Positions 1 through 6,494 of a stretch of DNA of 8,595 nt are shown one piece after another. Positions within the stretch are counted from its first letter, which is position 1; each line of letters starts with the position of its first letter. The DNA comes from FEB-35 sp050263095 (GTDB lineage: Bacteria; Desulfobacterota; Deferrimicrobia; Deferrimicrobiales; Deferrimicrobiaceae). The notes under the pieces were generated by a model. The model was not told the origin of the DNA. It made no database searches and saw only the letters and a program-made list of their open reading frames with translations. A program made the position numbers and the translations under genes. The DNA is taken from positions 1-8,595 of the forward strand of contig JBLNEW010000094.1 of assembly GCA_050263095.1 (NCBI GenBank), in the 5' to 3' direction.

Positions 1-15
1 TTCAATAATAAGAGC

Positions 16-56
16 CCGGTCCCATCGCCATCATGGCGGTGGGACCGGTTTTTTTT
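16..56 (+). terminator. Rho-independent terminator of an upstream gene
   Basis: A 14-bp stem (16-29 pairing with 35-48, one G-T wobble) closes a 5-base loop (ATCAT) and is followed at once by eight T residues (49-56). This is a textbook intrinsic terminator reading rightward. The gene it ends lies to the left of the window; only about 15 bases before the stem are visible, with in-register TAA triplets but no readable coding sequence. It insulates the beta-propeller gene from upstream transcription, so that gene probably has its own promoter between 57 and 141. Confidence 0.93.
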
Positions 57-96
57 CATTGCTGAAGATCCCGTGTAATTCAAGCCATTCGCAGAA

Positions 97-102
97 TACA
101 AT
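97..102 (+). promoter_or_regulatory. Candidate -10 element for the beta-propeller gene
   Basis: TACAAT matches the sigma-70 -10 consensus at five of six positions and lies 40 bases before the start codon, in the short AT-rich gap after the upstream terminator. No good -35 hexamer is found 16-18 bases upstream, so the promoter would need an activator or is not real. It lies directly before a pair of direct repeats. Confidence 0.3.
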
Positions 103-127
103 GACAATTGAAATGAAGGTGACAATT
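102..127 (+). repeat. Direct repeat TGACAATT x2, 18-bp period
   Basis: Two exact copies of TGACAATT lie at 102-109 and 120-127, 18 bp start to start, between the candidate -10 and the ribosome binding site (AGGAGG, 132-137). Tandem half-sites can be regulator targets, but a position downstream of the -10 would suit repression rather than activation. The function is unproven. Confidence 0.4.
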
Positions 128-141
128 ACGCAGGAGGCCGG

Positions 142-2085
142 ATGAGAACGACTTCGGCGAGCCGGTTCCGCTTCAGCCTGATTCTATTTGGTCTTGCCAT
201 CTGCCTCGTGTGCACGGGCGCGGCGGGGGCGGAGACTTCCGAAGCAAAGCAATCGCGCAACCGCGAGACGATCGTCGCCAAGGGCGTCGAAATCACGTTC
301 GAGGCGCGCCCGCTGGACGCCTCGTCGGCGGTTCCGAGGGAAGGGGAATACGCGGAAGTCTCGTTTTCAATCAGGGACGCGACGACGGGAAATCCGGTCC
401 CATCCGTTTTCCCCGGGGCCTGGATGGACATGGAGCAGGGAGAATCGGGCAAGGTTTCCCCCCTGACGTGCAGGGAAAAGGTGGAGCAGTTCCTTCGGGG
501 GGGCTTCAACTACCGCCCCATGCTGGATCTTACTTCCTACTATCTGCTGGTGATGAACAAGGACTCCTCGATCTCGGTGATCGATCCGGTGCTGGGCCTT
601 CGGGGCATCACGCACCTCTACACCATGGTCCTTTTGCAGTCTCCCGGCGAGGACTGGGTCAAAAGCCGGGACGGGAAGAAGCTGTTCGTCTCCATGCCGC
701 GGGCCGGCAAGGTGGCCTCGGTGGACACCGACTCGTTCCGCGTGACGGGCAACATCGAGGCGGGAAGCCGCCCCGTGCGTGTGGCCATTCAGCCGGACGG
801 GAAGTACCTTTGGGTGGGCAACGACGCGGCGAAGGCCGGCGAAAGCGGGGTGACGGTGGTCGATGCCGGCGACGGAAAGGTCCTGGCCCGGATCGCCACG
901 GGGGCGGGCCACCACGAGATCGCATTCTCCGACGACGGGCGCTTCGCGTACGCGACCAACCTTGAGTCGGGGACGTTGTCGGTGATCGACGTCCGAACTT
1001 TTGCGAAGGTCCGGGACGTGGCTACCGGCCCGGCCCCGACGGCGATAGCCTGGTCTTCCCTCGCCAAGGCCCTGTACGTAACCGATGGGAAGGAGGGGAC
1101 GATCACCGTGGTGGACGGCAACCGGCACGAGCCCGTCGCACGGATTGCGGCGGCGCCGGGCTTGAACGCCATCGCGTTCTCCCCGGGCAGGAGGTACGCC
1201 ATAGTCCTTAGCGGGACGAAGAACAAGGCGTTCGTCCTGGATGCCTCAGCCAACAGGATTGCCGGCGCCATCGACGTCGATGAAAATCCCTACCAGCTTC
1301 GGTTCACCAACTCTTTCGCATATATCAGGTGCCTTGGCTCGGAGCTCGTAACCATGGTCCCTCTCCAGACGCTCGGTACGGAAGGGAAGATCGACGTTAA
1401 GAAGTTCCCCGCCGGGACGCGCCCCCCGGGGCGGGACGGCTACGTGGGGATGGCGAACACGATGGCCCGCGCCGTCGGCGAGGCGGCCGTTGTGGTGACG
1501 AACACGGCCGAGAATTCCCTCTACTATTACATGGAGGGGATGACCGCCCCTATGGGGAGCTTCAAGAATTACGGCCACGAGCTCAAGGCCGTGGAGGTTG
1601 TGGACCGAAGCCTGAAAGAACGCTCCCCGGGCGTCTATTCGACTACGGTCAAGATCCCGGTCGGGGGGAAGTACGACGTCGCTTTCTTCCTGGACTCGCC
1701 CGTGGTCATCCATTGCTTCTCCATGGAGGCGGGCGAGAATCCGGCCGTGAAGAAGGCGGGAGACCTGCCTCGAGTGGAGTTTCTGGACGAGGCTCCGACG
1801 ATCGCCCCGGGGGATAAGGGCCGGATCCGTTTCCGCCTTGCCGGCCCCGACGGCTCCGATCCGCGGGCAGGCCGGGCCGACGTCGTCGTACGGATAACAC
1901 AGGCGACGGGGAGGTGGCAGGGAAGCCTGGCGGCAACCCACAAGGGTGATGGGATATACGAAGTGGAGTTTCCTGCTCCACCGCCCGGCGTGTACGTCGT
2001 TACCGTCGAGTGCGCTGCACTGCGCCTTGGGCCGGACCGCACACCCCCGCTGACGCTCAAGGTCGCCGGGGAAGGCCGGCGCTAA
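142..2085 (+). CDS. Secreted YVTN/YncE-like beta-propeller protein with flanking beta-sandwich-like regions
   Basis: The 647-residue product starts with a signal peptide (RFRFSLILFGLAI core, likely cleavage after Ala30 in GAAGA-ET), so it acts outside the cytoplasm. Residues about 45-110 look like a small beta-sandwich. Residues about 125-460 hold repeated propeller blades, seen in phrases such as VRVAIQPDGKYLWVGND, HEIAFSDDGRFAYATN, SGTLSVIDV and GTITVVDG, typical of YVTN/cytochrome-d1-like propellers. There is no CXXCH, so no c-type heme is expected. Residues about 478-530 and 545-641 form further beta-rich regions reminiscent of FixH/YtkA-like domains (LAGPDG, GDGIYEVEFPAPPPGVYVVTV). The start is set by AGGAGG at 132-137, four bases before ATG. 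The stop TAA overlaps the stop of the convergent thioredoxin gene. Enzymatic activity cannot be assigned; binding, scaffold or metal-handling roles are possible. The fold call is fairly firm, the function is not. Confidence 0.85.
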   Translation: MRTTSASRFRFSLILFGLAICLVCTGAAGAETSEAKQSRNRETIVAKGVEITFEARPLDASSAVPREGEYAEVSFSIRDATTGNPVPSVFPGAWMDMEQGESGKVSPLTCREKVEQFLRGGFNYRPMLDLTSYYLLVMNKDSSISVIDPVLGLRGITHLYTMVLLQSPGEDWVKSRDGKKLFVSMPRAGKVASVDTDSFRVTGNIEAGSRPVRVAIQPDGKYLWVGNDAAKAGESGVTVVDAGDGKVLARIATGAGHHEIAFSDDGRFAYATNLESGTLSVIDVRTFAKVRDVATGPAPTAIAWSSLAKALYVTDGKEGTITVVDGNRHEPVARIAAAPGLNAIAFSPGRRYAIVLSGTKNKAFVLDASANRIAGAIDVDENPYQLRFTNSFAYIRCLGSELVTMVPLQTLGTEGKIDVKKFPAGTRPPGRDGYVGMANTMARAVGEAAVVVTNTAENSLYYYMEGMTAPMGSFKNYGHELKAVEVVDRSLKERSPGVYSTTVKIPVGGKYDVAFFLDSPVVIHCFSMEAGENPAVKKAGDLPRVEFLDEAPTIAPGDKGRIRFRLAGPDGSDPRAGRADVVVRITQATGRWQGSLAATHKGDGIYEVEFPAPPPGVYVVTVECAALRLGPDRTPPLTLKVAGEGRR

Positions 2086-2546
2086 AGGTATTTTTCGATC
2101 GAGCCGGGAAGGTCGTTGTCCGAGTATACGATCTTGCCGTTCCTGTCTACGACCACGTAAGTCGGGATCCCGACGACGCGGTATTTTCGCGCGACGGCGC
2201 CATCGCGATCGAGCAGCACGGTGTAGGCGACGTTCTTCGCTTTCATGAACGACTGCACCTTCTGCCTGCTTTCCAGGAAGTCTATCGCCAGCACCTCCAG
2301 ACGGTCCCGCATGCGCGACTGGATCTCGTTGATCGCGGGGACCGCGGCGTTGCAGTGCGGGCACCAGGTGGCCCAGAAGACCAGGAGGACCGCCTTCTCG
2401 CCGGCGAACCGGCCAAGCGAGACCCGCTCGCCCGTGGCGGACTCGAGGGTGAAATCGGCGGCCTCCGAGCCGATCGCCGGAACGACGAACGCCGCGCACA
2501 GAACGGCGGCGCACACGGCGGCGCGCAACCACCTTCGCAACCTCAT
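2082..2546 (-). CDS. TlpA/ResA-like periplasmic thiol-disulfide oxidoreductase
   Basis: The 154-residue product has an N-terminal signal or anchor sequence (LRAAVCAAVLCAAFVVPAIG, residues 7-26) followed by a thioredoxin fold of the TlpA/ResA/AhpC-TSA type. The active site is WCPHC at residues 61-65 (Cys62, Cys65), after the typical LLVFWAT strand, and the cis-proline loop is GIPTYVVVD with Pro128. The family reduces disulfides outside the cytoplasm, for example in apocytochrome c or copper-site proteins. The gene follows the DsbD/CcdA-type gene by nine bases, and its Shine-Dalgarno GGGAGG (2550-2555) abuts that gene's stop, so the two are one operon and probably translationally linked. The membrane partner would supply its electrons. 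The C-terminus is somewhat short for the family. Its TAG stop overlaps the TAA of the convergent propeller gene. The natural substrate is unknown; the exported multicopper oxidase with several cysteines is a local candidate (inference). Confidence 0.92.
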   Translation of the reverse strand: MRLRRWLRAAVCAAVLCAAFVVPAIGSEAADFTLESATGERVSLGRFAGEKAVLLVFWATWCPHCNAAVPAINEIQSRMRDRLEVLAIDFLESRQKVQSFMKAKNVAYTVLLDRDGAVARKYRVVGIPTYVVVDRNGKIVYSDNDLPGSIEKYL

Positions 2547-2555
2547 GCTCCCTCC

Positions 2556-3263
2556 CTAAACGAGCAGTTTTCCGGCCTCGACAAGAAAATATTCCCCCGC
2601 AAGGATCATCAGCGCGCCGAATCCCTTCTTGACCAGGACGAGCCACCTGCCGGACTTCGGCAGGCCTGCCAGCATCCCGGTGAAGGTCCCGAGCAGGACG
2701 AGCAGGGCGCCCATTCCCAGCGCGAAAACGAACAGCAGAGACATACCGAGGGCTACATTTCCGCTGGAGCCGACGTAAAGAAGAAGAGCACCCAGGACCG
2801 GCGCGGTGCAGGGGCCCACGACCAGCCCGGAAGCCATCCCGACTCCCATGGCCCCGAAAACGCCGCCCGACCATCGGGATGCGCCGCCTGTCCCCGCGAA
2901 GGAGGGCAGGGGGATCCGCACAAGGTCGAAGAGGGAAAGCGCGAAAAGGATGCACAGGTTTCCCACGACCAGGTATGAGACCGGGCTGGCCGCCACTTCG
3001 CCGAAGACCCTTCCCGTGAGCGCCGCGACGATGCCCAGTGCCGCGTATGTAATCGCCATGCCGACCACGTAAGCGAGACTTAATACGAACCCCCGCGCTC
3101 GCGATCCTCCGCTGCGGCTGCCTATATACCCTACGGTGATCGGGATGACGGGATAAACGCATGGAGTGAAGCTGACCAGCAGCCCCCCTACGAACACCGC
3201 TGCGTAGGCAAGGACCGAACCCGCCTGGAGGTAGCCCTGGAATGAGTCAACTATGGTCTGCAT
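2556..3263 (-). CDS. DsbD/CcdA-type transmembrane thiol electron carrier
   Basis: The 235-residue integral membrane protein has about six hydrophobic segments and matches the central membrane domain of DsbD and CcdA. The two conserved redox cysteines appear as Cys35 in SFTPCVYPVIPITVGYIG and Cys152 in VVGPCTAPVLGALLLY. The TPCVYPVIPIT form is closer to DsbD than to the usual CcdA motif, but the periplasmic alpha and gamma domains of full DsbD are absent. In such stand-alone proteins, electrons pass from cytoplasmic thioredoxin to a separate periplasmic thioredoxin-like protein, here the TlpA-like product encoded immediately downstream. An extra Cys104 lies in a membrane segment. The start ATG (3261-3263) is preceded by a G-rich GGGGG stretch five bases to a few bases upstream, a weak Shine-Dalgarno. 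The product likely serves cytochrome c maturation or other extracytoplasmic thiol reduction; which one cannot be told here. Confidence 0.92.
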   Translation of the reverse strand: MQTIVDSFQGYLQAGSVLAYAAVFVGGLLVSFTPCVYPVIPITVGYIGSRSGGSRARGFVLSLAYVVGMAITYAALGIVAALTGRVFGEVAASPVSYLVVGNLCILFALSLFDLVRIPLPSFAGTGGASRWSGGVFGAMGVGMASGLVVGPCTAPVLGALLLYVGSSGNVALGMSLLFVFALGMGALLVLLGTFTGMLAGLPKSGRWLVLVKKGFGALMILAGEYFLVEAGKLLV

Positions 3264-3354
3264 GTTCCCCCGGCGGGTTCTTGTGATCCGCCGTCCACTT
3301 GATTTTAATCATTATTAAGACGCAGATCCGACTCCATAGGCTCCCTGTTTTTTC

Positions 3355-3378
3355 ACACAAACGGTCCTGTTTTTGTGT
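3355..3378. repeat. Inverted repeat ACACAAA-N10-TTTGTGT
   Basis: Perfect 7-bp arms at 3355-3361 and 3372-3378 are separated by 10 bases, giving a 24-bp dyad. The right arm overlaps the candidate -35 hexamer of the kinase promoter. The geometry fits a dimeric transcription factor operator. A weak RNA hairpin is possible, but there is no T-run that would make it a terminator. Confidence 0.45.
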
Positions 3379-3401
3379 ATATTTGTAACAAGTAACATTA
3401 T
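3373..3401 (+). promoter_or_regulatory. Candidate sigma-70 promoter for the histidine kinase gene
   Basis: TTGTGT (3373-3378) and CATTAT (3396-3401) are spaced by exactly 17 bases. They match TTGACA at the first three positions and TATAAT at four of six. It lies about 160 bases before the kinase start codon, which would imply a long leader. The match is weak, as expected of a regulated promoter, and could be chance in AT-rich DNA. Confidence 0.3.
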
Positions 3402-3562
3402 CGCACAAGTCGTCAGCACGGCATCATCCATCGGGGTTGGCTAACGATACCACAAGGGAAACAAGTTTATAAAAAATGCATCGAAAGCAAGTAATTGCAA
3501 AGGTCTACGAGATTGCCCGCGTACGTTTGCAGCCGTGAAGGTACATTGACGAACGAGGTGTC

Positions 3563-6175
3563 ATGAGGAACCTGCCGGCGGAAAAAGGATTCATGGAAAT
3601 TCTTGCGCGCGCGGGGCGCTGGTTCTTCGAGGGGGAGCATATCTCCCTCAAGATAACGGGGCTCTACCTGTTCCTGGGGCTTTCGTGGGTCCTGTTTTTC
3701 TGTGCGCTGATCGACGTTCCCGAAAGGGTGCGGGACACCATTTACGTCCTCTCGATGGGATGGCTTCTCTATTGGCTCATCGAACACGGCGTGAAGGCGC
3801 TCAGGCGTTCGGAGGGCGCGCTCAAGGAGAGCGAGAAGCGCCTGGCGGGGATCCTGGAGACGAGCCCCTGCGGCATCCTGCTCATCGACAGGCCGGGGAG
3901 GATCGCCTACGCGAACCTCGCAGTGTCGAATATCCTCGGCGCGAAGCGAAGCGAGATCGTCGGGCGCAGGTACCGGGACATCGGGTGGGAGATCACCACC
4001 TTCGACGGGAAGCCCTTCGCCAATGAAGACCTGCCGGGATTCCGTACCCTCCTGGACGGCAACCCCGTTTACGACGTGGAGTGCGCGGTCAACGTGCCCG
4101 ACAAGGAGCGCGTGATAATGTCGTTCAATTCCGCGCCCCTCTACGACCGGGGCGGGGAAATCGCCGGAATGGTCGTCGCGTTCCTCGACATAACGGAGCG
4201 CAAGAGGGCGCAGGACCTGATGATGCGCAAGCTCTCGCTCGCGGTGGAACAGAGCCCCATCGCAATTATGATCACCGACGTCGAGAGCCGGATCGAATAC
4301 GTCAACCCGAGCTACACCCGCATGACCGGATACTCCCCCGAGGAGGTGCTGGGGACGCGTCGCACCACCATGTGCGACGAGTCGGCCGTCATGTGCAAGG
4401 AAGTGTGCGAAAACGTTTGCGTGAGGGGGGAATGGAAGGACGATCGAAGGAGCCTGCGGAAAGACGGCGGGTGGTACTGGGAGTCCGTATCTGTGTCCCC
4501 CATCCGGGCCGCGGACGGGAAGGTCGATCATTACCTCTGGGTAAGGGAAAACGTCACCGAGCACCGGAAGTCCGACGAGGCGCTGCGCGAAAGCCAGGCG
4601 AAGTACCAGAACCTGGTCGAGACCTTGAGCGACTGGGTCTGGGAGGTGGACGGCAACGGCGCATACACGTACGTAAGCCCCAAGGTGCGCGACCTCCTTG
4701 GCTACGAGCCGGAAGAAATCATCGGCAGGACCCCGTTCGACCTCATGCCTCCCGACGAAGCCCGACGCGTTGCGGAGCTGTTCGGCCGGATCGCGGCGAA
4801 CCGCGAGCCGTTCCAGGGGATGGAAAACGTCAATCTGCACAAGGACGGACACGCCGTCGTCGTCGAGACGAACGGAGCGCCTTTCTTCGACGCTTCCGGG
4901 GAGTTCCTGGGCTACCGCGGCGTCGACCGGGACGTCACCAAGCGCAAGAAAGCGGAGGAGGAGCTGCGCGAAAGCGAGGAGCGCTTCCGGGAGATGTTCG
5001 AGCAGACCGAGGAGCCGATCCTCCTTTTCGCGGCGGGGACGGCCAGGATACTTGACGCCAACCCGGCCGCCGTCAACGTCTACGGATTCAGCCGCGATGA
5101 GCTCATAGAGACGGGGCCCTCGCTCTTTCTCGAACCGGCCGGGGCGCAGGAGTTCGAGCGCAACATCGCGGCCATAGGGGAAACGAAGGGCCTTTCCCTG
5201 GAAAAGGTACGCCATCGCAGGAAGGACGGGGCGCAGATCATCGTGTCGGTGCGGGGCAAGTCGATCCGCTTGAAGGACGGGGTGGTCTTCTACTGCACGT
5301 TCCGCGACATCACCGAGAGGATCAGGATGGAGGAGGAGGCCAAGATACAGCAGGCGAAGCTTATCCACGCCAACCGGATGAGCGCCCTGGGGACGATAGT
5401 TTCCGGCACGGCCCACGAGCTCAGCAACCCGAACAACCTCATCATGTTCAACGCCCCGCTGCTCATGTCCGCGTGGCAGGACGCCCTTCCTGTCCTTGCG
5501 AAAAACTTCGAGGAGAACGGCGAGTTTTCCCTGGGCGGCGTGCCCTTTACCGAAATGCGATCGGTCGTGCCGAAGCTGCTCAAGGACATCTCCGACTCTT
5601 CCCAGCGGATCAAGCGGATCGTCGGCATGCTTAAGGACTTCGCCCGCCATGACGAGCGCCGGCAGGACGTTCCTGTCGACGTAAACGAGGTCGTCCGGAC
5701 GGCGATCGCGATTCTCCGGCACGAGATCACGAACAGGACCAGGAATTTCCACGTCGAGTACGGGGAGAATTTGCCCCCTGTAATCGGGGTGGGCATGGAG
5801 CTCGAGCAGGTCGTGATCAATCTCGTCGTCAACTCCATCCAGGCGCTCCCTGATGCTACACGGGGGATATCGATCTCCACCTCCATGAGCAACGGGCCGG
5901 GGCACGTGGAGATCGTGGTGCGTGACGAGGGGGCGGGGATGACCAAGGAGACGCTCGCGCGCCTGATGGAGCCTTTCTTTTCGACGAAGCTCGATTCGGG
6001 GGGATTGGGGCTGGGACTCTCCATCTCCCGCACCATCGTCCAGGAACACAAAGGGACGATCGTGTTCGAGTCGGAGATCGGCAAGGGGACGATCGCCCGC
6101 GTGATCCTGCCTATGGCGCCGGACGAGGCGAAAGCACAAAAAAAGGGCGCCGCCTCCCGAACCCTGTACAGCTGA
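3563..6175 (+). CDS. Membrane-anchored multi-PAS sensor histidine kinase
   Basis: The 870-residue product has two membrane segments near residues 29-50 and 59-75 with only about eight residues between them, so there is no periplasmic sensor and sensing must be in the membrane or cytoplasm. Four PAS/PAC units follow (about 92-213, 220-335, 345-460, 472-585), three ending in a DIT- or DVT-type linker. The second carries four clustered cysteines (271, 278, 282, 286). The dimerisation domain has the phospho-acceptor His618 in GTAHELSNPNN and a long inter-helix section (FSLGGVPFTEM) seen in a kinase subfamily common in Desulfobacterota. The ATPase domain shows the N box (NLVVNSIQAL, Asn757), G1 (DEGAGM, 788-793), F box (FFSTK) and G2 (GLGLGLS, 814-820), so it should be active. 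There is no receiver domain and no response regulator gene in the window, so the kinase is an orphan here. GAGGTG at 3555-3560 precedes the chosen ATG; an in-frame ATG at 3593 after AAAGGA is an alternative start. Confidence 0.95.
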   Translation: MRNLPAEKGFMEILARAGRWFFEGEHISLKITGLYLFLGLSWVLFFCALIDVPERVRDTIYVLSMGWLLYWLIEHGVKALRRSEGALKESEKRLAGILETSPCGILLIDRPGRIAYANLAVSNILGAKRSEIVGRRYRDIGWEITTFDGKPFANEDLPGFRTLLDGNPVYDVECAVNVPDKERVIMSFNSAPLYDRGGEIAGMVVAFLDITERKRAQDLMMRKLSLAVEQSPIAIMITDVESRIEYVNPSYTRMTGYSPEEVLGTRRTTMCDESAVMCKEVCENVCVRGEWKDDRRSLRKDGGWYWESVSVSPIRAADGKVDHYLWVRENVTEHRKSDEALRESQAKYQNLVETLSDWVWEVDGNGAYTYVSPKVRDLLGYEPEEIIGRTPFDLMPPDEARRVAELFGRIAANREPFQGMENVNLHKDGHAVVVETNGAPFFDASGEFLGYRGVDRDVTKRKKAEEELRESEERFREMFEQTEEPILLFAAGTARILDANPAAVNVYGFSRDELIETGPSLFLEPAGAQEFERNIAAIGETKGLSLEKVRHRRKDGAQIIVSVRGKSIRLKDGVVFYCTFRDITERIRMEEEAKIQQAKLIHANRMSALGTIVSGTAHELSNPNNLIMFNAPLLMSAWQDALPVLAKNFEENGEFSLGGVPFTEMRSVVPKLLKDISDSSQRIKRIVGMLKDFARHDERRQDVPVDVNEVVRTAIAILRHEITNRTRNFHVEYGENLPPVIGVGMELEQVVINLVVNSIQALPDATRGISISTSMSNGPGHVEIVVRDEGAGMTKETLARLMEPFFSTKLDSGGLGLGLSISRTIVQEHKGTIVFESEIGKGTIARVILPMAPDEAKAQKKGAASRTLYS

Positions 6176-6258
6176 AGCAACTTCCCATATAGCCGTTCGA
6201 GGGTTGCGACAGTAATTGCACCACGGACGGCCGTTTCACTCCTGATTCTTTATTAAAA

Positions 6259-6271
6259 AATAGGAACTATT
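6259..6271. repeat. Small inverted repeat AATAG-GAA-CTATT
   Basis: Five-base arms enclose a three-base loop directly beside the larger palindrome at 6272-6287. Read on the minus strand, the hairpin is followed by a run of T residues (from the A-run at 6254-6260), so it could act as a weak leftward terminator, but no minus-strand gene is seen that would need one. Confidence 0.3.
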
Positions 6272-6287
6272 CCCGTTTTAAAACGGG
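6272..6287. promoter_or_regulatory. Perfect 16-bp palindrome CCCGTTTTAAAACGGG, candidate operator
   Basis: The 16 bases are perfectly self-complementary with no central spacer. Without a loop or a following plus-strand T-run this is unlikely to be a terminator and better suits a protein dimer binding site. The central GTTTTAAAAC (6275-6284) recurs at 6511-6520 inside the start of the oxidase gene. Short outer arms CTGAT (6242-6246) and ATCAG (6289-6293) enclose it. Confidence 0.45.
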
Positions 6288-6385
6288 CATCAGTGAAATC
6301 TGTCCCACCGTTCGTACTGTTATACCACTGCCCTTCTCCAGTACATGCCATTGATTTTTCTCGGGATATTACATTTTTGAAAATA

Positions 6386-6401
6386 TGGCATCTTTCTTGA
6401 A
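6386..6401 (+). promoter_or_regulatory. Weak sigma-54-like promoter candidate
   Basis: TGGCAT-N5-TTGAA resembles the -24/-12 consensus TGGCAC-N5-TTGCA. GG at 6387-6388 and G at 6399 have the required 10-base spacing, but the normally conserved C of the -12 GC is A here. It lies about 95 bases before the oxidase start codon. Sigma-54 control would fit an NtrC-type regulator partner for the upstream kinase, but none is visible. Confidence 0.22.
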
Positions 6402-6494
6402 TCCTGTTCAGAGCGCAAATTCGGTGTCAATACTCGGGACCAGATCGTCAACTTCTTGTATCAACGAAACAAATTATGCGAGGAGGGTGGAACT

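Larger units (their letters stand above)
3264..3562. other. Divergent intergenic region, AT-rich
   Basis: This 299-bp stretch separates the minus-strand DsbD/CcdA-tlpA operon from the plus-strand kinase and should hold promoters for both. It is clearly more AT-rich than the flanking genes. I see a candidate sigma-70 promoter toward the kinase (3373-3401) with an inverted repeat over its -35, and an AT-rich stretch near 3300-3318 that on the minus strand contains TAAAAT, a possible -10 for the operon without a good -35. No RNA gene, riboswitch motif or small ORF with convincing features was found. Confidence 0.6.
6176..6494. other. AT-rich intergenic region before the multicopper oxidase gene
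   Basis: This 319-bp gap lies between the kinase stop and the oxidase start. It contains two adjacent inverted repeats (6259-6271 and 6272-6287), a weak sigma-54-like site (6386-6401) and the oxidase Shine-Dalgarno AGGAGG (6481-6486). No convincing sigma-70 promoter with correct spacing was found, nor a plus-strand terminator after the kinase, no RNA gene and no plausible small ORF. The length suggests a regulated promoter region for the oxidase. Confidence 0.6.

Noticed and set aside
2010..2978. 322-codon plus-strand open frame
   Set aside because: It lies antisense to the well-supported thioredoxin and membrane protein genes and its translation is low-complexity and charged without domain features.
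1246..3162. 638-codon minus-strand open frame
   Set aside because: It crosses the real propeller, TlpA-like and DsbD/CcdA-like genes in other frames, is very Arg/Gly-rich and has no motif.
3415..3562. Cyclic-di-GMP riboswitch in the kinase leader
   Set aside because: Such riboswitches are common in Geobacter-like genomes, so I looked for the conserved core, but neither intergenic region shows it.
3467..6139. 890-codon open frame on the minus strand opposite the kinase
   Set aside because: The plus strand has a full set of kinase motifs. The minus-strand translation is rich in Arg, His, Pro and Asp with no recognisable domain, as expected from a GC-biased shadow frame.
6272..6287. Terminator of the kinase gene
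   Set aside because: The palindrome has no loop bases and no plus-strand T-run after it, and lies about 100 bases past the stop codon.
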